From: Actinocorallia populi
GTDB taxonomy: Bacteria; Actinomycetota; Actinomycetes; Streptosporangiales; Streptosporangiaceae
NCBI RefSeq assembly: GCF_002995495.1
Contig: NZ_PVZV01000001.1
Location: forward strand, 1,341,410 to 1,405,409
Direction: 5' to 3'
DNA: 64,000 nucleotides
A model generated the notes under the pieces. The model saw nothing but the letters and a program-made list of their open reading frames with translations, was not told where the DNA came from and made no database searches. Of this stretch, positions 53,332 through 61,536 are shown piece by piece. The first letter of the stretch is position 1. Each line of letters starts with the position of its first letter. Made by a program: the position numbers and the translations under genes.

Positions 53332-54561
53332 ATGCCCGACCTGGGTAACGCCACCGCGCTGATCTGCCGCGAGTGCGGGAACACCGTCGAACTCGGCCCC
53401 TACTACGCCTGCTCGGAGTGTTTCGGGCCGCTCGAGGTCGCCTACGACTTCAGCGGCGTGACGCGCGAGTCCATCGAGGCGGGGCCGCACAACATCTGGC
53501 GCTACAAGGACCTGCTTCCGGTCCCCTCGAACGTCGCGGAGATCCCCAACACCGAGCCCGGCTTCACCCGGCTGGTGAAGGCCGACCAGCTCGCCTCCGC
53601 GCTGGGTCTGCAGACCCTGTGGGTCAAGGACGACAGCGGCAACCCCACCCACTCCTTCAAGGACCGCGTCGTCGGCGTCGCCCTGGCCGCCGCCCGCGAG
53701 CTGGGCTTCAAGGTGCTGGCCTGCCCCTCCACCGGCAACCTGGCCAACGCCGTGGCCGCCGCGGCGGCCCGCGCCGGCATCCGCAGCGCCGTGTTCGTGC
53801 CCTCCGACCTGGAGCAGCAGAAGATCATCACGACGGCCGTGTACGACGGCACGTTCGTGACCGTGGACGGCAACTACGACGACGTCAACCGGCTCGCCTC
53901 GGAGCTGGCGGGCGAGCAGGAGGACTGGGCGTTCGTGAACGTGAACGTCCGCCCGTACTACGCCGAGGGCTCCAAGACCCTGGGCTACGAGATCGCCGAG
54001 CAGCTCGGCTGGCGGCTGCCCGACCAGATCGTCGTCCCGATCGCGTCGGGCTCCCAGCTGACCAAGATCGACAAGTCGTTCCAGGAGCTGATCAAGCTCG
54101 GTCTGGTCGAGGACAGGCCCTACAAGGTGTTCGGCGCCCAGGCCGAGGGCTGCAGCCCCGTCTCCGCCGCCTTCAAGGCCGGCCACGACGTGGTCCGTCC
54201 GGTCAAGCCGGACACCATCGCCAAGTCGCTGGCGATCGGCAACCCCGCCGACGGCCCCTACGTGCTGGACGCGGTGCGCCGGACGGGCGGCGCCGTGGAG
54301 GACGTCACCGACACCGAGGTCGTCGAGGGCATCCGGCTGCTCGCCCGCACCGAGGGCATCTTCGCCGAGACCGCGGGCGGGGTGACCATCGGCGTGCTGA
54401 AGAAGCTCGTCGAGAGCGGCCGGCTGGACCCGTCGCTGGAGACCGTCGTCATCAACTCGGGCGAAGGCCTGAAGACCCTGGACGCGGTGGCCCCGGTGGC
54501 CAAGCCGTCCGCCAACATCGCGCCCAACATCGAGGCGTTTCGCGCTACCGGATTGGTCTGA
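53332..54561 (+). CDS. thrC: Threonine-synthase-family PLP enzyme (thrC-like; possible homocysteine synthase)
   Basis: 409 residues. An N-terminal zinc-ribbon (CRECG ... CSECFG) and the PLP site SFKDR with Lys110 after NPTHS. ThrC converts O-phosphohomoserine and water to threonine. Two things argue for another or extra role: it is under a SAM-I riboswitch, normally for methionine/cysteine genes, and it is followed two bases after its stop by a GG-ended sulfur-carrier protein. I recall a reported Streptomyces route (MetM/MetO) that makes homocysteine from O-phosphohomoserine with a carrier thiocarboxylate, and this pair resembles it; I cannot verify that here. A second, ordinary ThrC may lie elsewhere. 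Confidence 0.85.
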   Translation: MPDLGNATALICRECGNTVELGPYYACSECFGPLEVAYDFSGVTRESIEAGPHNIWRYKDLLPVPSNVAEIPNTEPGFTRLVKADQLASALGLQTLWVKDDSGNPTHSFKDRVVGVALAAARELGFKVLACPSTGNLANAVAAAAARAGIRSAVFVPSDLEQQKIITTAVYDGTFVTVDGNYDDVNRLASELAGEQEDWAFVNVNVRPYYAEGSKTLGYEIAEQLGWRLPDQIVVPIASGSQLTKIDKSFQELIKLGLVEDRPYKVFGAQAEGCSPVSAAFKAGHDVVRPVKPDTIAKSLAIGNPADGPYVLDAVRRTGGAVEDVTDTEVVEGIRLLARTEGIFAETAGGVTIGVLKKLVESGRLDPSLETVVINSGEGLKTLDAVAPVAKPSANIAPNIEAFRATGLV

Positions 54562-54563
54562 CC

Positions 54564-54839
54564 ATGAGTGTTTCCGTTCGCATTCCCACGATCCTGCGCA
54601 CCTACACGGGCGGCGAGTCCGAGGTGAAGGCCGAAGGCGGCACGCTCCGCGAGGTCATCGCCGACCTGGAGAAGAACTTCGTCGGCATCTCCGACCGGGT
54701 GCTGGACGACGCGGGCAAGCTCCGCCGGTTCGTCAACGTCTACGTCGGCGACGAGGACGTGCGGTTCGCCGAGGGGCTGGACACGGCCACGCCCGCGGGC
54801 GTCCAGGTGTCCATCATCCCCGCGGTCGCCGGAGGCTGA
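54564..54839 (+). CDS. MoaD/ThiS-type sulfur carrier protein
   Basis: 91 residues, ubiquitin-like beta-grasp ([21 protein letters not shown] at the start, [10 protein letters not shown] in the middle) ending IPAVAGG, the C-terminal diglycine needed for adenylation and thiocarboxylate formation. Starts two bases after the ThrC-like stop, so cotranslated. No cognate ThiF/MoeB E1 or protease is in the window. Likely sulfur donor to the upstream PLP enzyme; CysO/MoaD roles elsewhere are possible. Confidence 0.9.
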   Translation: MSVSVRIPTILRTYTGGESEVKAEGGTLREVIADLEKNFVGISDRVLDDAGKLRRFVNVYVGDEDVRFAEGLDTATPAGVQVSIIPAVAGG

Positions 54840-54849
54840 TCCTCCGCCG

Positions 54850-54882
54850 GAAGGGCCCGTCCGGCAAGGGCGGGCCCTTCCG
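54850..54882 (+). terminator. Terminator of thrC operon
   Basis: GGAAGGGCCCG (54850-54860) / CGGGCCCTTCC (54872-54882), 11-base stem. Confidence 0.85.
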
Positions 54883-55077
54883 TGCCGCGCGCACGGGACG
54901 CATGGCCACACCCGGTCGGGACAATTCCCCCGTTATTGGGACCAGGGGTATCTTCCGGTGCCATCTCCGTCACGGGTGGGTCTCAGGACCGTCTCGCAAG
55001 GGGGTCGGGGTTCCGAGGTGGACGCCCCGGGCGTTCCGCGGTCCAGGGGGGCCGCGGCTGCAGGCAGGGTTCGTGCA

Positions 55078-55278
55078 ATGGCTCAGGGCACCGTCAAGTG
55101 GTTCAACGCGGACAAGGGCTACGGCTTCATCGCGGTCGACGGGGGACGTGACGTCTTCGTCCACCACTCCGCCATCCAGATGGACGGCTACCGCACGCTG
55201 GAGCAGGGGCAGCGGGTGGAGTTCGAGATCACCCAGAGCGACAGGGGGCCGCAGGCCGACCTGGTCCGCGCCCTCTGA
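55078..55278 (+). CDS. Cold-shock protein (CspA family)
   Basis: 66 residues. One cold-shock domain with RNP1 KGYGFI and RNP2 DVFVHHSAI; binds single-stranded RNA/DNA and melts RNA structure. [12 protein letters not shown] is standard. ATG 55078; the 5' leader from the thrC terminator is about 195 bases without a gene, perhaps part of a long cold-responsive leader. Same position relative to thrC and groEL as in Streptomyces. Confidence 0.93.
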   Translation: MAQGTVKWFNADKGYGFIAVDGGRDVFVHHSAIQMDGYRTLEQGQRVEFEITQSDRGPQADLVRAL

Positions 55279-55294
55279 TCCGCCGCTTCGACGG

Positions 55295-55326
55295 GACCCG
55301 CAAGCCCACGGGCCTGCGGGTCTCCT
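55295..55326 (+). terminator. Terminator after csp
   Basis: GACCCGCA (55295-55302) / TGCGGGTC (55315-55322) with further pairing inside and a CTTCTT tail. Confidence 0.7.
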
Positions 55327-55352
55327 TCTTCCCCCGGGCGTCCCCGGGCGGG

Positions 55353-55973
55353 TCACCGGTTGGCGGAGGTGCGGCGCCATCCGTCCCCGTAGTCGTACCG
55401 GTCGTCGTCGTACCGGTCGTACTCGTCGTCGTAGTCCCCGTAACGGCCCTGCCAGTCGTCCCGGTCCCACAGCCGGAACGGGCGGCTGTAGTGGGAGTAG
55501 GTGCGGTAGGTCGGCGGCACGTAGACGCGGTACCACTGGCCCCAGTTCCTCTTCGAGGTCAGCCGCTGCCCGCGCAGGCGGTCGGCGCGGCCCCAGAAGT
55601 CGTCGCCGTAGAAGCGGAAGTTCACCCGGCCCCAGCGGTTGGTGCGCTTGCAGCCGATGGTGTAGTAGTCGCCGCCCCAGCCGCTCCTCTGCTGGAGGCA
55701 GGCTCGGGCGTAGGAGAGAGGCGCACGGCGTCCCCAGTCGGAGTAGCGGTAGACGAGGACCTCCGCCCCGCCGCTCCGCCCGTTCCAGGAGTAGGGGCGG
55801 ACCTTGGTCCGCACCCGCCAGCGGTACGCCTTCTGCTGTTGCCGCTCCTGCTGCCGGGCGTTCTCCTGTTGTTGTCGCGCAGAGGTCTCGGAGGCCTGCG
55901 CCGGAGCGCCGGTGGCGGCCGTCAGGCTCAGGGCCATCACGCCGGAGAGCGCCAGCCCCAAGGTCTTCTTCAC
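55353..55973 (-). CDS. Secreted tyrosine/arginine-rich protein
   Basis: 206 residues. Signal peptide (VKKTLGLALSGVMALSLTAA, cut near PAQAS). The mature protein has a Gln-rich start, a beta-like region with two cysteines (ACLQQRSGWGGDYYTIGCK) and a C-terminal stretch rich in Tyr/Asp/Arg (DDEYDRYDDDRYDYG). Function unknown. GTG 55973 is chosen since AAGGGG lies upstream; ATG 55991 (MRRGRTVKK) would add six residues. Confidence 0.7.
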   Translation of the reverse strand: MKKTLGLALSGVMALSLTAATGAPAQASETSARQQQENARQQERQQQKAYRWRVRTKVRPYSWNGRSGGAEVLVYRYSDWGRRAPLSYARACLQQRSGWGGDYYTIGCKRTNRWGRVNFRFYGDDFWGRADRLRGQRLTSKRNWGQWYRVYVPPTYRTYSHYSRPFRLWDRDDWQGRYGDYDDEYDRYDDDRYDYGDGWRRTSANR

Positions 55974-56175
55974 GGTTCGTCCCCTTCTCATCGGACGAAG
56001 TAACCCTTGCCCCCAGGAACTTCTCCCCGCCACGCTTCGCGTAAAGTCAATTACAGATAGTAATTTCCCTAGCTCATCCCCCCACCGCATGGTGAGTCGC
56101 CCATACCGCCCAAGCAGGTCGTCGGGTGGAGCTCTTGCCTGCTCAGCACCGGTCCCGCTTGCACTCGACGGGGGA

Positions 56176-57990
<1,815 letters not shown>

Positions 57991-58026
57991 TCCACGCCTG
58001 ACGGTTCACCGCTTCACCAGAAGCAC

Positions 58027-58060
58027 GGGAAGGGCGGTCTCCTCCGGGAGGCCGCCCTTT
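58027..58060 (+). terminator. Terminator of groEL
   Basis: AAGGGCGG (58029-58036) / CCGCCCTT (58051-58058) with a partly paired inner stem, followed by TTC. Confidence 0.85.
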
Positions 58061-58172
58061 CGGCTTCCCGCCCGAGCGCCGTCCGAGCACGGGCCCGGGT
58101 GTACCTGGATGCACCCGGTCCGGGCATCCACCTCCAGCGCGCGGAGCCGTGCGGCACGGAATCGTCGACGCC

Positions 58173-58949
58173 ATGCGAAGGAACCCCCCGGACGACCGCG
58201 TCCTCACCGTTTTCCTGATCACGGCGTTTCTCGGCGCGGGCGCGCTCGGTGTGATCCAGGCCCTGACACCGCTCTCACCCGATCTGCTCACGCTCAACCA
58301 GTTCGGGCCCGCGCTGGGCGTCGGCCTGGTCGTGCTGCTGTGGCCGGCCCGGGTCCGCGCCCTCCTGGCGGGCGCGGTGTCCGGACGGGGGGAGGGGGCG
58401 GGGCGCGGCGGACTCCTGCTGTCGACCGCTCCGCTGACCGTCGTGTCGGCCGCCGGTGTGGTGGCGGCGTTCGGCGGCGATGTGGCCGCCGCCCTGCCGT
58501 ACTCCCCGCTCGCGCTGTTCGTCGTGGCGCAGTTCGTCGGGGCGTGCGGGGAGGAGATCGGCTGGCGCTGCCTGATGCAGCCGCTGCTCGGCGAGCGGTT
58601 CGGCACCCTGGCGGCCGCCGTCATGGTCGGTCTGGTCTGGGGCGTGTGGCACATCCAGATCTTCGCCGAGCACCCCGCGTACGCCGTCGCGTTCGTGGTG
58701 ATGGCCGTGGCCCTCTCGGTCGTGATGGCGGTGGCGTTGGACGGCATGAGGGCGCCCCGGCTGCTGTTTGCCGGTGGTTTCCACGCTCTGGTAAACCTCG
58801 GGATGGCGATGGCGATGAACGAGGAGGCGGGCGAGGTGCTCCCGATGGCGGCACTGGCCGCAGCGGCCTTCCTCGCGGCGTCCGCGTGGGTCTTCGGCCG
58901 TCGCGGAACGCGTACGGGCGGGGCTTTGGCGGCGGGCGATGCCCGCTAG
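58173..58949 (+). CDS. CPBP-family intramembrane protease
   Basis: 258 residues with about seven hydrophobic segments. The CPBP signature EEIGWR (EExxxR) follows the fourth, with VWHIQIF (His) and a distal HALVN giving the putative metal site. Function in actinomycetes unclear: membrane protein cleavage or modification, perhaps linked with the following sensor kinase. ATG 58173 chosen; GTG 58149 is possible. The stop overlaps the kinase start by 11 bases. Confidence 0.85.
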   Translation: MRRNPPDDRVLTVFLITAFLGAGALGVIQALTPLSPDLLTLNQFGPALGVGLVVLLWPARVRALLAGAVSGRGEGAGRGGLLLSTAPLTVVSAAGVVAAFGGDVAAALPYSPLALFVVAQFVGACGEEIGWRCLMQPLLGERFGTLAAAVMVGLVWGVWHIQIFAEHPAYAVAFVVMAVALSVVMAVALDGMRAPRLLFAGGFHALVNLGMAMAMNEEAGEVLPMAALAAAAFLAASAWVFGRRGTRTGGALAAGDAR

Positions 58950-60186
58950 CCGCCCGGCTCGGGTGGCCGCCTCCCTCATCGAATGCGCGGTGACGGGCCT
59001 GCACGCCACCGCGGCGGGATACGCGGGGATGGTCGTGACGCTCACCCTCCTGCTCCTGCCGCTCGGCGTCGGCTTCCCGCTGCTGACCCCCGCCGCGCGG
59101 TTCCTGCGCGCCCGGTCCGACGCCGCCCGCTCGCGGGCGGCCCGCAGATCCGGAATACCGCTCGCCGCACCCGATCCCCTGCCGGTCCCGGCGGAGGAGG
59201 GTGCGGGCGCACGGGACCGGGCCCGGCTGATCCTCACCGACCGGGGTTTCTGGCGCGACCTGGAATGGGCGTGGCTGGAGCCCTGGGCGGGCGGCCTCCC
59301 GGCGAGCCTCCCGCCGGCCCTCGTCGGCTACGGGGCGACGGGCGTGCTGCTGCAACCGATCTTCTGGTGGTTCCTCGACAAGGACTCCTACGCGTACTTC
59401 CCCGTGCACAGCACCGCGATGATGGGGGTGACCGTGGCGCTCGGGCTCGCGCTCACGGCCGCGGGCGCGTTCACCGCGTCTCCCGCCCTGTCCCTGCACG
59501 ACCGGTGGAGCCGCGTCCTGCTCGCCGTACCGCGCAACACCCGGCTCGAACGAAGGGTCGTACGGCTGTCCGACACGCGGGCGCAGGCCCTGGACGCGCA
59601 GGCCGCCGAGCTGCGGCGCATCGAACGGGACCTGCACGACGGCGCGCAGGCACGGCTCGTCGCGCTGGGCATGACGCTCGACCGCGCCACCCGGCTGCTC
59701 GACAGCGACCCCGACCGGGCCCGCGAGCTCCTGGCCGACGTGGGCAGGACCTCCCAGCAGGCGCTGGTGGACCTGCGCGACCTCGTCCACGGCATCCACC
59801 CGCCGGTGCTCGCCGACCGGGGCCTCGGCGACGCCGTCCGCTCCCTGGCGCTGGACAGCTTCCTGGACGTCCACGTCGAGGTCGGCCTGCGGGGGAGACT
59901 GCCCTCCCCGGTGGAGGCCGCCGCCTATTTCGGGGTGAGCGAGGCGCTGGCGAACGCGGCCAAGCACTCCGGCGCCCGCGAAGTGCGGATCACCCTGGAC
60001 CATGAGGCGGACGTGCTGCGCGTCGCCGTGACCGACGACGGCCGCGGCGGTGCCGACCCGGCCCTCGGCACGGGTCTGGCAGGCGTCGGGCGCAGGCTGG
60101 AGGTCTTCGACGGCACGCTCACGGTGACGAGCCCGCCGGGCGGGCCGACGAACGTGGTGCTGGAGGTACCGTGCGCGTCGTCGTAG
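58939..60186 (+). CDS. NarL-type sensor histidine kinase
   Basis: 415 residues. Four hydrophobic segments (about 28-55, 130-150, 165-190), HisKA_3 (RRIERDLHDGAQARLVALGM) and HATPase (SEALANAAKHSGAREV; VTDDGRGGADP; GLAGVGRRLEVF). Overlaps the CPBP gene and its own response regulator by 16 bases, so translation is coupled along the three-gene operon. Signal unknown. Confidence 0.93.
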   Translation: MPASRPARVAASLIECAVTGLHATAAGYAGMVVTLTLLLLPLGVGFPLLTPAARFLRARSDAARSRAARRSGIPLAAPDPLPVPAEEGAGARDRARLILTDRGFWRDLEWAWLEPWAGGLPASLPPALVGYGATGVLLQPIFWWFLDKDSYAYFPVHSTAMMGVTVALGLALTAAGAFTASPALSLHDRWSRVLLAVPRNTRLERRVVRLSDTRAQALDAQAAELRRIERDLHDGAQARLVALGMTLDRATRLLDSDPDRARELLADVGRTSQQALVDLRDLVHGIHPPVLADRGLGDAVRSLALDSFLDVHVEVGLRGRLPSPVEAAAYFGVSEALANAAKHSGAREVRITLDHEADVLRVAVTDDGRGGADPALGTGLAGVGRRLEVFDGTLTVTSPPGGPTNVVLEVPCASS

Positions 60187-60821
60187 CGGAGGACCTCTTC
60201 CTGCTGCGTGACGGGCTGGTCCGCACGCTCCAGGACGAGGGGTACGAGGTCGTCGCGGTCGACAACGGGCCCGCGTTGTCGCGGGCCCTCCTCGCGGGGG
60301 GAGCAGAGGAGGCGGACGCGGCGGTGGTAGACGTCCGGCTGCCGCCGACCTTCACCGACGAAGGACTCCAGGCGGCCCTGGAGGCGCGCCGCCGGAGACC
60401 GGGCTTTCCCGTGCTGGTGCTCTCCCAGTACGTCGACTCGCTGTACGCCGGTGAGCTGCTGGCCGGCGGCGAAGGCGGAGTGGGCTACCTCCTCAAGGAC
60501 CGGGTGACCAACACCGAGCAGTTCCTCGGCGGGCTGCGCACGGTGGCGGCCGGCGGGACGGTGATGGACCCGCAGGTCATCGCCAGGATGCTGGCGCGCA
60601 ACGAGGCGCGGGGCACCATCGGCGGCCTGACCCCGCGCGAACGCGACGTGCTCGGCCTGATGGCCGAGGGCAGGTCCAACGCCGCGGTCGCCGCGACGCT
60701 GCACATCAGCGAGAGCGCCGTCGCCAAGCACACCGCGAACATCTTCGACAAGCTGGGCATCGCGCCGTCCGCCGAGGACAACCGCCGGGTCCTGGCCGTC
60801 CTGGCCTACCTCAGACGCTGA
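60171..60821 (+). CDS. NarL/LuxR-family response regulator
   Basis: 216 residues. Receiver with AEDLFLL and phosphoacceptor D54 (VVDVRLPP), then LuxR HTH (LTPRERDVLGLMAEG, SAVAKHTANIFDKLGI). GTG 60171. Final gene of the CPBP-kinase-regulator operon, directly upstream of the Y RNA locus. Confidence 0.94.
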   Translation: MRVVVAEDLFLLRDGLVRTLQDEGYEVVAVDNGPALSRALLAGGAEEADAAVVDVRLPPTFTDEGLQAALEARRRRPGFPVLVLSQYVDSLYAGELLAGGEGGVGYLLKDRVTNTEQFLGGLRTVAAGGTVMDPQVIARMLARNEARGTIGGLTPRERDVLGLMAEGRSNAAVAATLHISESAVAKHTANIFDKLGIAPSAEDNRRVLAVLAYLRR

Positions 60822-60830
60822 CGACGGCGG

Positions 60831-60842
60831 CGCATTAATGCG
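60831..60842. promoter_or_regulatory. Perfect palindrome upstream of the first Y RNA
   Basis: CGCATTAATGCG, 12 bases, perfectly symmetrical and notably AT-containing, 39 bases before the Y RNA 1 stem. Candidate operator or promoter element. Confidence 0.4.
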
Positions 60843-60880
60843 TTGCAGCGGTCTTCGCAGGGGTGCAGAGTCGGCGGTAC

Positions 60881-61018
60881 AGGGTGCCCGGTGCGCGGGA
60901 GACGGTTACTTCATTCGGGATGAAGAGGTCGCGGGTTCGATTCCCGCCCGGTTCGCCGGTAGCTCAGTGGCAGAGCGCTCCACCGCCTCCGCTCCGATCT
61001 CGGGCACCCTGCCGTTTT
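60881..61018 (+). ncRNA. yrlA: Y RNA 1 (YrlA-type) with permuted tRNA mimic
   Basis: About 130 nt plus a short T-rich tail. Closing stem AGGGTGCCCG / CGGGCACCCT (60881-60890 with 61001-61010), the shared Ro-motif GGTGCG at 60890-60895, inner stem GGAG-x-CGGT / ACCG-CCTCC, and shared element GTTACTTC. Then a T-arm GCGGG-TTCGATT-CCCGC (60931-60947), an acceptor stem CCGG closed by a TTCG tetraloop to CCGG (60948-60959), and a D-arm GCTC..GAGC (60962-60976). T-arm precedes D-arm, the reverse of a real tRNA, exactly as in bacterial Y RNA effector modules. Ends in GCCGTTTTCC. Confidence 0.85.
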
Positions 61019-61105
61019 CCCGGAATTAATTCCGTTGCGGCGGGGATCCGAATGCGGCACAGTTCTTGTCAGCAGCGGAACGGACACACGGAGAGGAGTA
61101 GAAGA
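61019..61105. other. Spacer between Y RNA 1 and the small ORF
   Basis: Contains GGAATTAATTCC (61022-61033), a palindrome, and the Shine-Dalgarno GAGAGGAG (61091-61098) for the small frame. Possible promoter of the downstream RNAs. Confidence 0.35.
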
Positions 61106-61225
61106 ATGAAGGCTTCGCCACGGTCGCACCAGCGAGGAGAATTCTGCTCCGGAAGGCGTTCGATACGCGGCACGAGACGGGATCCCGGACGCCGGAGACA
61201 CGGCGGAAACGATTCCGCGAACTGA
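61106..61225 (+). CDS. Possible 39-residue basic peptide between Y RNAs
   Basis: ATG 61106 is preceded by GAGAGGAG (61091-61098) at good distance and the frame ends at 61225, right before Y RNA 2. The peptide, MKASPRSHQRGEF then arginine-rich (RRSIRGTRRDPGRRRHGG), is strongly basic and could bind RNA. No family recognised; codon use cannot decide at this length. It may equally be a non-translated spacer. Confidence 0.35.
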   Translation: MKASPRSHQRGEFCSGRRSIRGTRRDPGRRRHGGNDSAN

Positions 61226-61227
61226 CT

Positions 61228-61360
61228 TCCCCTCGGTGCGCAGGCAGCGGTTACTTCTAATCCACAGGTCGCGGGTTCGAATCCCGCCCGGTCGTGAGAC
61301 CGGTAGCTCAGCCGGTAGAGCAGTGGGCACATACCGCAGCCGCCTGAGATCTCGAGGGGA
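61228..61360 (+). ncRNA. Y RNA 2 (YrlA-type) with permuted tRNA mimic
   Basis: Closing stem TCCCCTCG / CGAGGGGA (61228-61235 with 61353-61360); GGTGCGCAGG then AGCGGT pairs with ACCGC (61333-61337), CAGGC with GCCTG. GTTACTTC conserved. Permuted tRNA part: T-arm GCGGG-TTCGAAT-CCCGC (61271-61287), acceptor stem CCGGTC-GTGA-GACCGG (61288-61303, GNRA tetraloop), D-arm GCTC..GAGC (61306-61321). Abuts Y RNA 3. Confidence 0.85.
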
Positions 61361-61440
61361 TGCCCGGTGCGCAGGGGACGGTTACTTCCTTTCACTGAAG
61401 ACGACACCGTTCCCGCCCTGAACTCGGGCACCTTTTTCTT
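61361..61440 (+). ncRNA. Y RNA 3 (short, without tRNA mimic)
   Basis: A 70-nt hairpin starting at the base after Y RNA 2: closing stem TGCCCG / CGGGCA (61361-61366 with 61425-61430); inner stem ACGGT/ACCGT (61378-61382 with 61406-61410) and hairpin CTTC/GAAG (61385-61400). GGTGCGCAGG and GTTACTTC conserved with Y RNAs 1 and 2. Followed by CCTTTTTCTT, a T-run that can act as terminator. Confidence 0.75.
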
Positions 61441-61531
61441 TCCGGTGCGCAGGCCGGAGCTACTTCGGTTCGACTCCGCACGGCCCCGACTCGGAGGGGC
61501 GACGACTTCGGCCGTCCTGATCTCGGGAGGA
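61439..61531 (+). ncRNA. Y-like element in the rsr leader
   Basis: Fourth copy of the Ro-type motif: CCGGTGCGCAGG (61442-61453), TACTTC (61461-61466) and closing CCTGATCTCGGG (61516-61527). The closing stem 61439-61444 with 61524-61529 includes the Shine-Dalgarno GGGAGGA (61525-61531) five bases before rsr ATG 61537. Interior pairing is weaker than in Y RNAs 1-3. Likely a Ro60-binding autoregulatory leader. Confidence 0.65.
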
Positions 61532-61536
61532 ATCCC

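Noticed and set aside
60931..60977. A normal tRNA gene at Y RNA 1 (T-loop and D-arm sequences)
   Set aside because: The T-arm comes before the D-arm and there is no anticodon arm or CCA end; it is a permuted tRNA mimic inside a Y RNA.
61271..61321. A normal tRNA gene at Y RNA 2
   Set aside because: Same permuted order; closed by a GTGA loop; no anticodon.
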